DNA of 64,000 nt, from contig JAHZKX010000023.1 of assembly GCA_022600195.1 (NCBI GenBank), positions 1 through 64,000 on the forward strand, read 5' to 3'. Shown here in pieces: positions 28,705 to 38,585 of this stretch; the first letter of the stretch is position 1; each line of letters begins with the position of its first letter. The stretch is from Planctomycetota bacterium (lineage in GTDB: Bacteria; Planctomycetota; Planctomycetia; Planctomycetales; Planctomycetaceae). The notes beneath the pieces were generated by a model. That model worked only from the letters and a program-made list of their open reading frames with translations. It was not told the DNA's origin and did not search any database. The position numbers and the translations under genes are program-made.

Positions 28705-28802
28705 TGACTTCCTTGTGTACAGTATTGTTTGTTGAGTCGGAACCACATAGGTAATGGATCTCGGCAAACCTCGCCTGCTGTGATTTCTCTTCCGAGAACC
28801 TG
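28705..28802 (+). promoter_or_regulatory. Conserved leader, copy 2
   Basis: It contains TGACTTCCTTGTGTACAGTA (28705-28724) and the 39-base block GCAAACCTCGCCTGCTGTG... (28764-28802), again 20 bases before the ATG. Against copy 1 the first block has one mismatch and the second has three. Its presence suggests that copy 2 is transcribed from its own promoter. Confidence 0.5.
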
Positions 28803-28822
28803 TTTAACTGGATTAGCTTGCT

Positions 28823-31800
28823 ATGAAATTTCTGGCATTCATTAAGAGTCCCCACTCTTTCCTGGCCTGTTTACTCGTGCTGCCTTTGTTTCCGAATTTG
28901 GCATTTGCAGAAGTCCCGGCAAAGAAGCCCATCACCAGTTACAGTGAGCTGATTCTCTCTGACAAGCCAGTGGTTTACTGGAGCTTCGATCAGAATTCAA
29001 AAACGGGCTTTCCCAGCGTCAGTTCTGACAACAAAGGGAAACAGAAAACAACCGAGCCATTGACGGCTCAGTTGCAGGGTCGAAAAGTTACAACCTCAAC
29101 AGGCCCCAGACCATCTGAGTTTCCACTGTTTAAACCAGACAATCAAGCTGCAGAATTCAAAGCAGGAGCCGGCTTCCTTCGTGTTATTGATCCAGGCGAG
29201 AAGAGTGTTCTCGATTTTACTGCCGGCGATTCGATCACCCTTGAGGCATGGGTCAGTCCTAATTCCACACAAGCCGGCAAATACAGCTATATCATTGGTA
29301 AAGGCCGTACGAATCGAAAGGGAGTCGCACGTGATAATCAGAATTACGGCCTGAGACTCGCCGGTTCTGACATCAGTTTTCTGTTCCGTGGACAACCAGT
29401 TAAAAAAGATGCCAAACCAGACTATCATCGTTGGACTTCAAAGGGCGCGGGAATCAGTGCCTACAATTGGCATCATATCGCTGTGACCTACACGTTCGGA
29501 AAAAAGAAAAGTTTAAAAGCATACGTTGATGGTCGGGCCATTTCCGGCAAGTGGGATATGGGCGGCGATACCACAATCGCTCCGGTTGTGGACAATGACG
29601 AAGTCTGGCTTGGTTCTTCCATGGGCGGATCAGCTAACAGTTCCTTCGATGGCCGAATGGATGCAGTCGCCATCTATCGCACCGCGCTCTCGGCAAAACA
29701 GGTTACCGCCCACTTTAAATATGTCGCACCCAAACCCCGCATCGATTGGACTGCCGTTCCCAGTGATCGGGTTCAGGTTGATGTGTTCGAAGGTGTTCCC
29801 AACCGAAAGTCGTGGACTTTCCGTCCACCCCGTTTTTCAGAATCAATCACTCAGCCGCATTTTGCACTGATCCAAATTCCCTATAAATATTCAAACCAGG
29901 GATTAAGAATAGATCGTTCGGGGCCCTTTTTGATTCGGGCGCTCTCCCATGTTACGATTCCCAAAGGAAAAAAACGAATTCTGGTTCGTGCCCGCAATGC
30001 TTCGCGGCTTTATATCGATGAAAAATTAGTTGCACAAACCGGGTTCCACAAAATTTCCGGCAGCGCACACGGCAAGGTATTTGATGTGGATCGCACTCTG
30101 GCCCCGAATATTCGCCCATTGCATCGTGGTGACCAGGAAAAGGTGTTTGAATTCACAGGAGATGGCAAACCGCATCGCGTTCGGTTTGAGATGTTTGTCG
30201 GCGGTTTTGGTCATCGACCCGATCTGGGTGAGACGGCAATTTTCATCGGTGATCCCGGTAAAGATTTTCAATTGCTTTCAAGTAACGATGAAGTCGTCTG
30301 GTTGACCGATGAAAGTTGGTTAGCGTTTGAGCGGAAATTCCGCCACGCTCAAATTGCCATCAATGCACAACGTCGGCAGAATTCAACAACGAAAGAGGAC
30401 AAATACTGGGAGTGGCGCCATCAACTTGCTAAACAGGAAATTCTCAAACAGCCCCAGGTCAAAGCGCCAACAGCTGTCTCAGGTTTACGTGCCAACAATG
30501 CCATTGATCATTTCATCAATCGGCGTCTGGGAAAAGAGAAAGCGGCACAGTCTCCTCTGCTGAACGATCTTGCATTTCTGCGCCGCTTGTCCCTCGATAC
30601 AACGGGAACCGTGCCTTCACCGGAATTGATTCAGGCTTATCTGGCTGATAATCCGAAAACACGCCGCGCGAATGCTATTACACGTTTACTCAACGATCCT
30701 GGCTGGGCAGATAACTGGGTTGGATATTGGCAGGACGTATTGGCCGAGAACCCGAATGTCATCAAACCGACTCTGAACAATTCAGGACCGTTTCGCTGGT
30801 GGATTCATGAAGCCTTTTATGATAACAGGCCTTTTGACCGCTTCCTCACTGAACTGGTCATGATGGAAGGCAGTAAATATTTTGGTGGTCCCGCGGGTTT
30901 TGAAATGGCCTCGCAAAACGACGCACCTATGGCAGCAAAAGCACACATTGTGGGCCAGGCATTTCTGGGATTGAATATGAAATGTGCCCGCTGTCATGAC
31001 GCACCCTTTCATGACTTTAAACAACGCGACTTATTCAGCCTGGCTGCGATGCTCAAGCGGTCTCCGCAGGGAGTTCCCAAAACCAGCTCCGTTCCGGGTT
31101 TTGATTCAAAATCAAATTCGATGCTGATCTCAGTCACATTATTACCCGGCGCCAACGTAACGCCGAAATGGACGTTTGAAGAACTGATCAAGCCCGGCAA
31201 ATTCCCCGAAAACTATCTACGTTCTTCCAAAGACACCCGCGAAGAGTTGGCAGCCATTATGACTTCTCCCCGGAACGAACGTTTTGCAAACGTGATTGTG
31301 AACCGCGTCTGGAAGCGATATCTTGGTCAGGGACTGGTAGAACCCGTCGATGACTGGAGTGGTCAGAAGCCTTCGCATCCCGAGTTACTCAAATACCTTT
31401 CACAGCAGTTTGTCATTCACGGTTACGATCTCAAAGCTCTGGCCCGCTCCATTTTTGAATCGGACCTTTACCAGCGGCAGGCGACGACCGACGGCAGCAA
31501 AATTGAGACACTCGTTGATGGAACTTACAATTTTGCTTCACCGGTTTTACGCCGCATGGAGGCAGAACAAATTGTGGATTCGATGTTTTCGATTTGCGGC
31601 AAGCCTCTGAATGCAGGACGGATGTGTATCGACATCGATGGTGCATTGAATTATCCCACCGCCCTTGATCTGGGATCACCGCGTCGTGCCTGGGAATTTA
31701 CGACTCCATCCAATGAACGTGATCGTCCCAGTCTGGCGCTCCCCTTTGGTCAGCCTTTTATCACTTTGTTGAAAACATTTGGCTGGCGGGATACAAGGCA

Positions 31801-32269
31801 GAATCCAATGAGCGTCAGAGAGTATACTTCGACCGCATTACAACCGGCGATTCTTGCCAATGGAGTCGTCGGAAAACGATTCACACGACTTTCAGACGAC
31901 AGCGATTTCACAAAACTTTCATTGCAGGATCAGCCTGTTGAAGAGTTAGTTTTAAAGACCGTCATGAAAACACTCACCCGCGAACCGACTGACAGTGAAA
32001 GGGAGTTGTTTATTGAACTGCTCCAGCCCGGATATGAGGAACGCGTCAACAAGGATGCTGAAATTGTCCACCACAAACCGTTACCAGTCAATCTGGTGGG
32101 TTGGTCGAACCATTTAAGCTCGCGGGCTAACGAAATTAAGGTCGAACTTGAGCATGCGATTCAAGAGGGAGATCCACCAACACAACGCCTCAAAGAAGGC
32201 TGGCGCAATCGATATGAAGATGTACTCTGGACACTCTTGAATTCACCGGAATTTGTGTTTGTTCCTTAG
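28823..32269 (+). CDS. Giant exported LamG-DUF1549-DUF1553 protein, copy 2
   Basis: A 1148-residue paralogue of the preceding gene with the same domain order: signal peptide (1-29, cut near LAFAE), LamG (about 95-300), PA14-like stretch, DUF1549 with KCARCHDAPF, and DUF1553. The N-terminal 90 residues and the 300-540 region are clearly diverged. The DUF1549/DUF1553 part is almost identical, even at silent codon positions over long runs. It starts 278 bp after copy 1 with its own conserved leader and is followed 72 bp later by the DUF1501 gene. Both proteins may pair with that one DUF1501 partner. Retention of two copies suggests different binding specificity in the N-terminal half, which is an inference. 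Confidence 0.9.
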   Translation: MKFLAFIKSPHSFLACLLVLPLFPNLAFAEVPAKKPITSYSELILSDKPVVYWSFDQNSKTGFPSVSSDNKGKQKTTEPLTAQLQGRKVTTSTGPRPSEFPLFKPDNQAAEFKAGAGFLRVIDPGEKSVLDFTAGDSITLEAWVSPNSTQAGKYSYIIGKGRTNRKGVARDNQNYGLRLAGSDISFLFRGQPVKKDAKPDYHRWTSKGAGISAYNWHHIAVTYTFGKKKSLKAYVDGRAISGKWDMGGDTTIAPVVDNDEVWLGSSMGGSANSSFDGRMDAVAIYRTALSAKQVTAHFKYVAPKPRIDWTAVPSDRVQVDVFEGVPNRKSWTFRPPRFSESITQPHFALIQIPYKYSNQGLRIDRSGPFLIRALSHVTIPKGKKRILVRARNASRLYIDEKLVAQTGFHKISGSAHGKVFDVDRTLAPNIRPLHRGDQEKVFEFTGDGKPHRVRFEMFVGGFGHRPDLGETAIFIGDPGKDFQLLSSNDEVVWLTDESWLAFERKFRHAQIAINAQRRQNSTTKEDKYWEWRHQLAKQEILKQPQVKAPTAVSGLRANNAIDHFINRRLGKEKAAQSPLLNDLAFLRRLSLDTTGTVPSPELIQAYLADNPKTRRANAITRLLNDPGWADNWVGYWQDVLAENPNVIKPTLNNSGPFRWWIHEAFYDNRPFDRFLTELVMMEGSKYFGGPAGFEMASQNDAPMAAKAHIVGQAFLGLNMKCARCHDAPFHDFKQRDLFSLAAMLKRSPQGVPKTSSVPGFDSKSNSMLISVTLLPGANVTPKWTFEELIKPGKFPENYLRSSKDTREELAAIMTSPRNERFANVIVNRVWKRYLGQGLVEPVDDWSGQKPSHPELLKYLSQQFVIHGYDLKALARSIFESDLYQRQATTDGSKIETLVDGTYNFASPVLRRMEAEQIVDSMFSICGKPLNAGRMCIDIDGALNYPTALDLGSPRRAWEFTTPSNERDRPSLALPFGQPFITLLKTFGWRDTRQNPMSVREYTSTALQPAILANGVVGKRFTRLSDDSDFTKLSLQDQPVEELVLKTVMKTLTREPTDSERELFIELLQPGYEERVNKDAEIVHHKPLPVNLVGWSNHLSSRANEIKVELEHAIQEGDPPTQRLKEGWRNRYEDVLWTLLNSPEFVFVP

Positions 32270-32341
32270 TACAGAAAATCATCATACCAGAAATTAAGAA
32301 AATTATTACTACATTTTCACTCACAACAATAAGAGTAAACC

Positions 32342-33682
32342 ATGCACGATTTTCATTCCACACGCCGCGATTTTTTACGACAGGCCTCTGTCTCAGGTTT
32401 AGCAGCATCCGCTTTGGGAACTCCCTTTCAGCAGCTTCTGGCTTCTGAAAAACAGGAGACCAAAAAACATGGAGCCAAAAAACTTCCTATGCCTGTGGGA
32501 AAAGCAGAGCATTGTATCATGGTCTGGCTGGGTGGCGGCTCCTGTCACATCGATACCTGGGACCCCAAAATTAAAGGCGATCCGAAAGCCAAAAAAGCCG
32601 GTTCCTACTATGATTCCATTCCAACTGCGATTAAGGGAACGGAAGTTTGTCAGCATCTCTCCAAGTGTGCGCCCATCCTGGATCGATTCAATATTGTCCG
32701 CAGCGTGCATCATGAAGTGATCGACGAACATGCAGCCGCAACGAACCGCATGCATACCGGCCGACCTACCACGGGAACAATTACATATCCCTCTGTTGGT
32801 TCTGTTGTCGCCCATCAAAGAGGCGCCGCCAGCGAACATGCACCCGCTTATGTTTTAATCGGATATCCTAATGTCACCCGCGGTCCCGGTTTTCTCGGCA
32901 GTAAAGCCGGCTATGTCTATCTGACAGATACGCATGCAGGCCCCAGCGGTTTCACGCGATCTTCCCGCGTCAATCAGAGTCGGCAAGATCGACGCGAACG
33001 CTTGCTGTCAAAGGTGAGAGCGGAATACCGGCAGAAAAGCTTTGGCGGACAAACGATCCAGGATTATGATGAATCGGTCGCGGAAGCACTTCGCCTGTCC
33101 GGTCCCGAGTTCATGAAAGTATTCCAGCTGGATAACGAAAAGAGTGAATTGCGAACTGGATACGGCGGCGAATTTGGGCAACGCTGTCTGTTATCACGCC
33201 GGTTGATTCAGTCCGGTGTGCGGTTTATCGAAGTCTCGCATAACCTGAATTTTGTGAATGGCACCGGTTGGGATACTCACAATGACGGACAACTCAATCA
33301 GCACCTGTTGATTAAAGAGCTCGATTCGGCATTGTCCGCTCTGGTACTCGACCTGGAACAAAATAAGCTGCTCGACAAAACATTAATCGTCGTCGCTTCA
33401 GAGTTTGGGCGTCCTGCCAAGTTCGATTCAGGCGGCGGCCGCGGTCATCAGTCCAAAGCCTTCAGTGTTGTACTGGCGGGAGGTGGTTTGCAGAATGGAA
33501 AAACAATTGGTGTGACTGACGAACTCGGGCAATCGATTGTCTCCCGTCCGGTCTCTGTTCCCGATCTGCATGCGACCATTTATTGTGCTCTGGGCATAGA
33601 TCCTTCCGAAGAACTGCACTCCGGCGATCGTCCTGTGCCGATTACCGATATGGGACAACCCGTGCGTGAACTATTTGGTTAA
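32342..33682 (+). CDS. DUF1501 protein with Tat signal
   Basis: The 446-residue protein opens with a twin-arginine signal (STRRDFLRQASVSGLAASALG), so it is folded in the cytoplasm and exported. The rest is DUF1501, a family with an alkaline-phosphatase/sulfatase-like fold. MVWLGGGSCHIDTWDPK near residue 60, the VRSVHHEVIDEHAAATNRMHTGR stretch near 120, and the C-terminal VVASEFGRPAKFDSGGGRGHQ are typical. Its enzymatic role is unproven. It follows the DUF1549/1553 pair by 72 bp, the usual planctomycete arrangement, and a strong terminator follows it. A good AAGAG ribosome site is present. Confidence 0.93.
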   Translation: MHDFHSTRRDFLRQASVSGLAASALGTPFQQLLASEKQETKKHGAKKLPMPVGKAEHCIMVWLGGGSCHIDTWDPKIKGDPKAKKAGSYYDSIPTAIKGTEVCQHLSKCAPILDRFNIVRSVHHEVIDEHAAATNRMHTGRPTTGTITYPSVGSVVAHQRGAASEHAPAYVLIGYPNVTRGPGFLGSKAGYVYLTDTHAGPSGFTRSSRVNQSRQDRRERLLSKVRAEYRQKSFGGQTIQDYDESVAEALRLSGPEFMKVFQLDNEKSELRTGYGGEFGQRCLLSRRLIQSGVRFIEVSHNLNFVNGTGWDTHNDGQLNQHLLIKELDSALSALVLDLEQNKLLDKTLIVVASEFGRPAKFDSGGGRGHQSKAFSVVLAGGGLQNGKTIGVTDELGQSIVSRPVSVPDLHATIYCALGIDPSEELHSGDRPVPITDMGQPVRELFG

Positions 33683-33717
33683 GCAGTAGTTCACATCGTT
33701 TCCAATTCATGTAAATA

Positions 33718-33749
33718 AAGGATGGCTGATTTCCAGTCATCCTTTTTTA
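33718..33749 (+). terminator. Rho-independent terminator of the DUF1549/1501 operon
   Basis: AAGGATGGCTG (33718-33728) pairs with CAGTCATCCTT (33734-33744), with one G-T pair and a 5-base loop, and the stem runs directly into TTTTTA. It lies 35 bp after the DUF1501 stop. Confidence 0.75.
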
Positions 33750-33879
33750 TTTGCCTGAAATATATAAATCAGTGGGCTTCTTCTCGCAAACGGCCCACAG
33801 GTTGGCTGACACTTGTGTTCAGGAAGTGTATCCTTAAAGGAAGAGTTCTTGCTATAGATTTCGAAATAAGGTTGGTTCC

Positions 33880-36800
33880 ATGTCGTACCGCTCATCACAT
33901 ATCGCCATCATTGTGGCTGTGGTTCTCTTTCTGGGAATGCTGATTCTGTTTTCAACGGTGGAACAACCACCTCCAGCAAACGGGCCGGCTGAGTTTCAGT
34001 CGATCTCCTACGAGAAAGCCAACGAATTGCTGCGCTATAAAAATGAAGGCATTGCTTACCTGGAAAACGAACGCTATCAAGACAGCGATCCACTGTTAGA
34101 GCGTTTAACAGAAGGATTACCCAGTGAAGTGATTGGCTTTCGTAATTTAACCATCTGTCGCTTGCTGCAGCTCACACCCGAAAAAGTCTCCGATCAAAAG
34201 GCAGGGCAGGAGTTAACGAAACAGGCAATCGCCACTGTTGACCAATTAATTCAAATCGCACCCACGTCCGAAATCAGCTACGTCCTCTCATCACGTATTT
34301 ACACAGCGCTCAGTGATCATCCTCGGGCATTGACAGCGTTGCAAAAAGCGATGGAACTGGATCCGAAAAATGCAGTAATCTGGTTTGAAATATCGCAGGT
34401 ACAAAAACAGATTCAAAACCCTGAAGTACAGAAGGAAGCAAAAACGTCATTGAAAACCGCCTGGGAACTGCAGCCAGACAATTTGTTTCTGACGCTCGAT
34501 TATCTGCAAATCGTTGCAGAGCAGAAAACAAAACAGGCAGCCCTCGTATTTGGAAAAGTCAAACAGTTGGCAGGTCCGTTAGCAGACAGTGTCAAAGACC
34601 ACACGCGACTGGATTTGAACAAATTGATCGATGACTCTTTGGCTGCAGTAAAAGAGGAAAAATGGAACACGGTGATCCGCAATGCACGCATTCTGAGAAA
34701 CGTGTTGATCGCCGAGGATCTGGTGAAGAGTGATCGCCGGCGAGTAGAACAGAATCCGCTGGAGTTCGTGATACATGATTTTCCACCCGCGTTTTACACC
34801 GCCGTCAAATGGCCCGATCCAGAACAACCGTTATCAGTAGATTTCGACGAAGTCAATCCGCTACCTTTCAGCAAAGCACCATCAACTGAAATTAGAGATT
34901 TTCAGATCGATGATTTCAACCTCGATGGCAAACCGGATTTGATTCTGCTCAGTAGTCAGCAGGTCTCCATCTTCAGTCGTAATGCAAACAATGCCTGGGA
35001 ACTGATGACTCAACAAGACTGTGGTGGCGATTACTCGCAGGTCTATATCGTTGATCTCGACGCCGATGTGCAACAGTTCAATCAGTCTGCAACTACCGAG
35101 AAAAGAGAGCAAAAGGTCTTTCCGATTTCTCCCTCTCGCGATGCCGATCTGGATCTGGTATTGGCTGGCAAATCAGGACTCAAAATATTTGAGAATCAAT
35201 GGGATTCCAAAACTGGAAAACGATCACTGGTTGTAAAAGCACAAAAAAATACGCTGGAAACATTGGATAATGTTCTGGCGATCAATTTTTCCGATCTGGA
35301 TCATGATGGTGATCTGGATCTGGTAGCTTCCACATCCAAAGGCCTTTCACTCTGGTCGAATCGAGGCGATTTCTCTTTTCAGGACATCAGTGCCAATTCT
35401 CAGTTGCCTCCCGCTGATCTGGGCGTGACCTCAATCATCCGCGTCGACTGGGATCGTGACGTCGATCTCGATCTGATCCTGTCCAGTCGACAATCGAAGC
35501 AGTCAGGTTATCTGGAAAATCTGCGCCACGGTCGATTTCGTTGGAGACAATTTGATGCAGAAGAACCGCAGGCAGCCATCAATCAGTTCGAAGAATGTCA
35601 ATTAACAGACTTTGATCGGAATGGTTCCTGGGATTTGATAGGAGTCAGTGATTCAACATTGATGCTGGCAGAGACGAATCGGCCATCGCCGGGCAGTGTG
35701 CAGATTGTGTCAGTCCAACCGCTGAAAGAGTCAGAACCTGTCAACGCTGAAGGGACGGGTTTACAGACCGGCGACTTGAATAACGATGGCGTGCTCGATT
35801 TCGTTGCCTCCACTCCAAAGGGACTCCAACTCTGTCTGGGTACAGCTGAAAGAAAAGTAGAACAGGCCGCCTATCGGAAAGATCAGGTCCTCGTCTTTCC
35901 AAAACCGATTCAAAAATATCGACTCCACGATCTGAATCAGGATGGCAGCCTTGATCTGATCGCACTTGCGGATAACGAACTCATCCACTGGCACAACAAG
36001 GGCAACGACTATCACTGGATCGATGTCTCACTCCGCGCAGAGCAAGTCAAAGGGGAAGTCAAATCAGCCAGCGGACGCGTGAATCATTATGGCGTTGGAA
36101 GTCTGTTAGAACTGCGCAGTGGTGCGATCTATCAACCGCAAATCGTAGACGGTCAAACAACACATTTCGGTCTGGGAAAACAAACGGTTGCCGAAGCAAT
36201 TCGCGTTTTGTGGACCAATGGCATCCCCATGAACATCATCAACGCAAAATCCGATCAGCGCATTTACGAAAAGCAAACGCTCATGGGCTCCTGTCCTTAC
36301 CTCTATACCTGGGACGGCGAAAAATTTGTCTTTCATACCGACCTGCTCTGGGCGGCTCCCATCGGGTTACAGTTTGGAAAAGGCATCGTCGCTCCTTGTC
36401 GTGACTGGGAATTTCTTAAAATTGAGGGAGACCGTTTAAAAGCAAAAGATGGTTTCTTTGAACTGCGGATCACCGAAGAACTTTGGGAAGCCGGCTACTT
36501 CGATCTGGTAGAACTGATCGCCGTCGATCACCCGGCAGAAGTCGATATCTTCACCAACGAAAAAGTAGGCCCCCCCGAACTGGCAGAGTTCGATATACAT
36601 GTTGTTCGACATCCACAAATACCCCGCGCTGCAGTCAATCATCGGAAGCGGGATGTGTTGCCAGAGATCAAAGACGCCGACGATATTTATGCAAAGACAT
36701 TCGACGAAAAATATCGACAGGGTCTCACCGAAAATCATGCTCTGGAACTGGACCTGAATGCGCAGGCAGTACAGACCGCAAAAACAACGCCGCGGATCAA

Positions 36801-37584
36801 ACTGTTTCTCACAGGTTGGCTCTATCCCACTGACACCGGCATCAACCTGGCGCTGTCGGAAAATCCGTCAATGCCTTCTCCGCAACCTCCTTCCCTTTCA
36901 GTTCCCGATAAGAACGGAAACTGGAAAGTCATTCAACCCTTCATGGGATTTCCCGGCGGCAAAACGAAAACGATTGTCGTGGATTTAAAAGACCAGTTTC
37001 TGACAAACGATTATCGCGTTCGCATCGAAACCAATATGGAATTCTACTGGGACCAGGTCTTTTTCACCGTGAATGAAACAGCCGATGAATGGACCACGCA
37101 ACCATCGCCACTGGAATCCGCGACCTTGAACTATCGCGGATTTTCCACGCCCCTCATTCATCCCGGAAATGGTCCCGAACGTTACGATTATCATAGCCTC
37201 TCAAACACCATTCAGTGGCCGCCTATGCAGGGGCACTTTACCCGTTATGGCGATGTCAAACCGCTCGTCGAATCAGCCGACAATCGGCTCGTCATTCTCG
37301 GAGCAGGAGATGAAATGCGACTCCGCTTTTCATCTCCAGAAATACCCGTCAAACCCGGCTGGAAACGTGATTTCATTCTACACAACATCGGCTGGGACAA
37401 AGACGCCAATCTGCATACCATTCTCGGACAGTCCGTCGAACCACTCCCATTTCAGGAGATGCCCGGTTATCCCTATCCGACCCGGGAGTATCCTGACGAG
37501 AAGCTGCTGCAGCAGGATCAACAGCACTATCATACACGTCGACAAAACAGCCACCGCTTCTGGAACCATCTGCAGAAACCCTGA
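33880..37584 (+). CDS. Membrane-anchored TPR-VCBS-ASPIC protein with a large C-terminal domain
   Basis: The 1234-residue protein has an N-terminal membrane anchor or uncleaved signal (HIAIIVAVVLFLGMLILF, residues 7-26). TPR repeats follow (about 40-270). A VCBS/FG-GAP propeller (about 335-720) carries DFNLDGKPDLILL, DLDHDGDLDLVAS and DLNNDGVLDFVAS. An ASPIC/UnbV region is at about 725-800 (GSLLELRSGAIYQPQ, VLWTNGIP). The last 430 residues start at SCPYLYTWDGEKFVFHTD and form a further conserved-looking domain with no catalytic motif known to me. It probably sits on the outside of the cytoplasmic membrane and binds protein or glycan. It stands alone after a terminator; a ribosome site AAGG is present. 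Confidence 0.82.
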   Translation: MSYRSSHIAIIVAVVLFLGMLILFSTVEQPPPANGPAEFQSISYEKANELLRYKNEGIAYLENERYQDSDPLLERLTEGLPSEVIGFRNLTICRLLQLTPEKVSDQKAGQELTKQAIATVDQLIQIAPTSEISYVLSSRIYTALSDHPRALTALQKAMELDPKNAVIWFEISQVQKQIQNPEVQKEAKTSLKTAWELQPDNLFLTLDYLQIVAEQKTKQAALVFGKVKQLAGPLADSVKDHTRLDLNKLIDDSLAAVKEEKWNTVIRNARILRNVLIAEDLVKSDRRRVEQNPLEFVIHDFPPAFYTAVKWPDPEQPLSVDFDEVNPLPFSKAPSTEIRDFQIDDFNLDGKPDLILLSSQQVSIFSRNANNAWELMTQQDCGGDYSQVYIVDLDADVQQFNQSATTEKREQKVFPISPSRDADLDLVLAGKSGLKIFENQWDSKTGKRSLVVKAQKNTLETLDNVLAINFSDLDHDGDLDLVASTSKGLSLWSNRGDFSFQDISANSQLPPADLGVTSIIRVDWDRDVDLDLILSSRQSKQSGYLENLRHGRFRWRQFDAEEPQAAINQFEECQLTDFDRNGSWDLIGVSDSTLMLAETNRPSPGSVQIVSVQPLKESEPVNAEGTGLQTGDLNNDGVLDFVASTPKGLQLCLGTAERKVEQAAYRKDQVLVFPKPIQKYRLHDLNQDGSLDLIALADNELIHWHNKGNDYHWIDVSLRAEQVKGEVKSASGRVNHYGVGSLLELRSGAIYQPQIVDGQTTHFGLGKQTVAEAIRVLWTNGIPMNIINAKSDQRIYEKQTLMGSCPYLYTWDGEKFVFHTDLLWAAPIGLQFGKGIVAPCRDWEFLKIEGDRLKAKDGFFELRITEELWEAGYFDLVELIAVDHPAEVDIFTNEKVGPPELAEFDIHVVRHPQIPRAAVNHRKRDVLPEIKDADDIYAKTFDEKYRQGLTENHALELDLNAQAVQTAKTTPRIKLFLTGWLYPTDTGINLALSENPSMPSPQPPSLSVPDKNGNWKVIQPFMGFPGGKTKTIVVDLKDQFLTNDYRVRIETNMEFYWDQVFFTVNETADEWTTQPSPLESATLNYRGFSTPLIHPGNGPERYDYHSLSNTIQWPPMQGHFTRYGDVKPLVESADNRLVILGAGDEMRLRFSSPEIPVKPGWKRDFILHNIGWDKDANLHTILGQSVEPLPFQEMPGYPYPTREYPDEKLLQQDQQHYHTRRQNSHRFWNHLQKP

Positions 37585-37673
37585 GCCATATTTCATGAGT
37601 GCAATTGCCCGTGGTTTTCGATAAACTGATCTCTAACCTTTTATTTCCGTTTTATCATTGGGTACTCCTTACA

Positions 37674-38516
37674 ATGCAATTTTTCTTTCGAAGTTGTTCG
37701 AGCATTTGTTTACTCACGTTTCTCTTTTCCACAAATATCATCCAGGCGGCGGAAATCTCATACCCCCTGTCCGTAGCGGCTGCTGACAAAGGCCCCGTCT
37801 TTGTGGCCGACCGCAAGCTGCCGGGAATCTGGAGTGTTGAGAAAGGTAAAGCCGCCAGTTACTTCACCGGTTCGAAAGTCTTCCGCACGCCTCTGAACGC
37901 AGTCCGCTGTGTCACCGTCGACCCCCAGGGCCGCGTCCTCGCCGGCGATTCGTCGACGCGCGAAGTCTATCGTTTCGAAAAAGCAGGCGCGGAACCCACG
38001 CCACTCACCAAAGGGGGTATCGGCATTCCTATGGATGTCGTCGTCACAAAATCCGGCGATCTGCTCGTTTCCGATCTCGAACTGCATCAGATCTGGAAGG
38101 TGCCCGCAGCCGGTGGCAAGCCAACTCTGTTCGCTAAAGTCAGCGCGCCCCGCGGGCTGGCCCTCGATCAAAATGAGAATCTCTGGGTCGTTTCCGGCAC
38201 CGCAGACCAGCTTTTGAAAGTCACACCGGACGGAAAAGTCTCGGTGGTCGTTAAAGGTCGCCCCTTCAATTTTCCTCACGATGTCGTCGTCCTCGAAGAC
38301 GGAACCGCGATCGTCACCGACGGCTATGAGAAAGCACTCTGGAAAGTCACACCAGACGGGAAAACAGAAAAATGGATCTCCGGCGAGCCTTTCAAAAATC
38401 CGGTCGGCATCACCTTGCAGGGAAAAAACATTCTCGTTGCCGACCCACATGCCAAAACCGTCTTCTCGATTGATCCTGCGAAAAAAATTACCGACCTGTT
38501 GAAACCAGCCAAATAA
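37674..38516 (+). CDS. Exported NHL/SMP-30-like beta-propeller protein
   Basis: A protein of about 280 residues with a signal peptide (SICLLTFLFSTNIIQAAE). About six repeats of some 40 residues follow, with the NHL/gluconolactonase-like pattern GDLLVSDLELHQIWKV, ENLWVVSGTADQLLKV and TAIVTDGYEKALWKV. It folds as a beta-propeller and may bind or hydrolyse a small ligand, but SMP-30 metal ligands were not identified. The ATG at 37674 is chosen over the GTG at 37599 because only it gives a normal signal peptide. It lies 90 bp after the large ASPIC gene and before a GC-rich terminator. A 402-codon ORF on the other strand is a shadow of its codon bias. Confidence 0.78.
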   Translation: MQFFFRSCSSICLLTFLFSTNIIQAAEISYPLSVAAADKGPVFVADRKLPGIWSVEKGKAASYFTGSKVFRTPLNAVRCVTVDPQGRVLAGDSSTREVYRFEKAGAEPTPLTKGGIGIPMDVVVTKSGDLLVSDLELHQIWKVPAAGGKPTLFAKVSAPRGLALDQNENLWVVSGTADQLLKVTPDGKVSVVVKGRPFNFPHDVVVLEDGTAIVTDGYEKALWKVTPDGKTEKWISGEPFKNPVGITLQGKNILVADPHAKTVFSIDPAKKITDLLKPAK

Positions 38517-38585
38517 TTGCACCCCTGTAACGCTTCCACACCAGATAGACCATTCATAAGAGCACTGCTTAAAATGAACTTGACA

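Larger units (their letters stand above)
24982..32269 (+). repeat. Tandem gene duplication with leader, mosaic divergence
   Basis: Each unit is roughly 3.56 kb and includes about 110 bp of leader and the whole DUF1549/1553 gene. Similarity changes sharply along the unit. A 70-plus-base run around the WEWRHQLAKQEILKQPQ codons is identical at the nucleotide level, and the DUF1549 core differs at only a few silent sites. The N-terminal part is diverged at both silent and amino-acid-changing sites. This pattern points to gene conversion in the 3' two-thirds. Confidence 0.8.
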
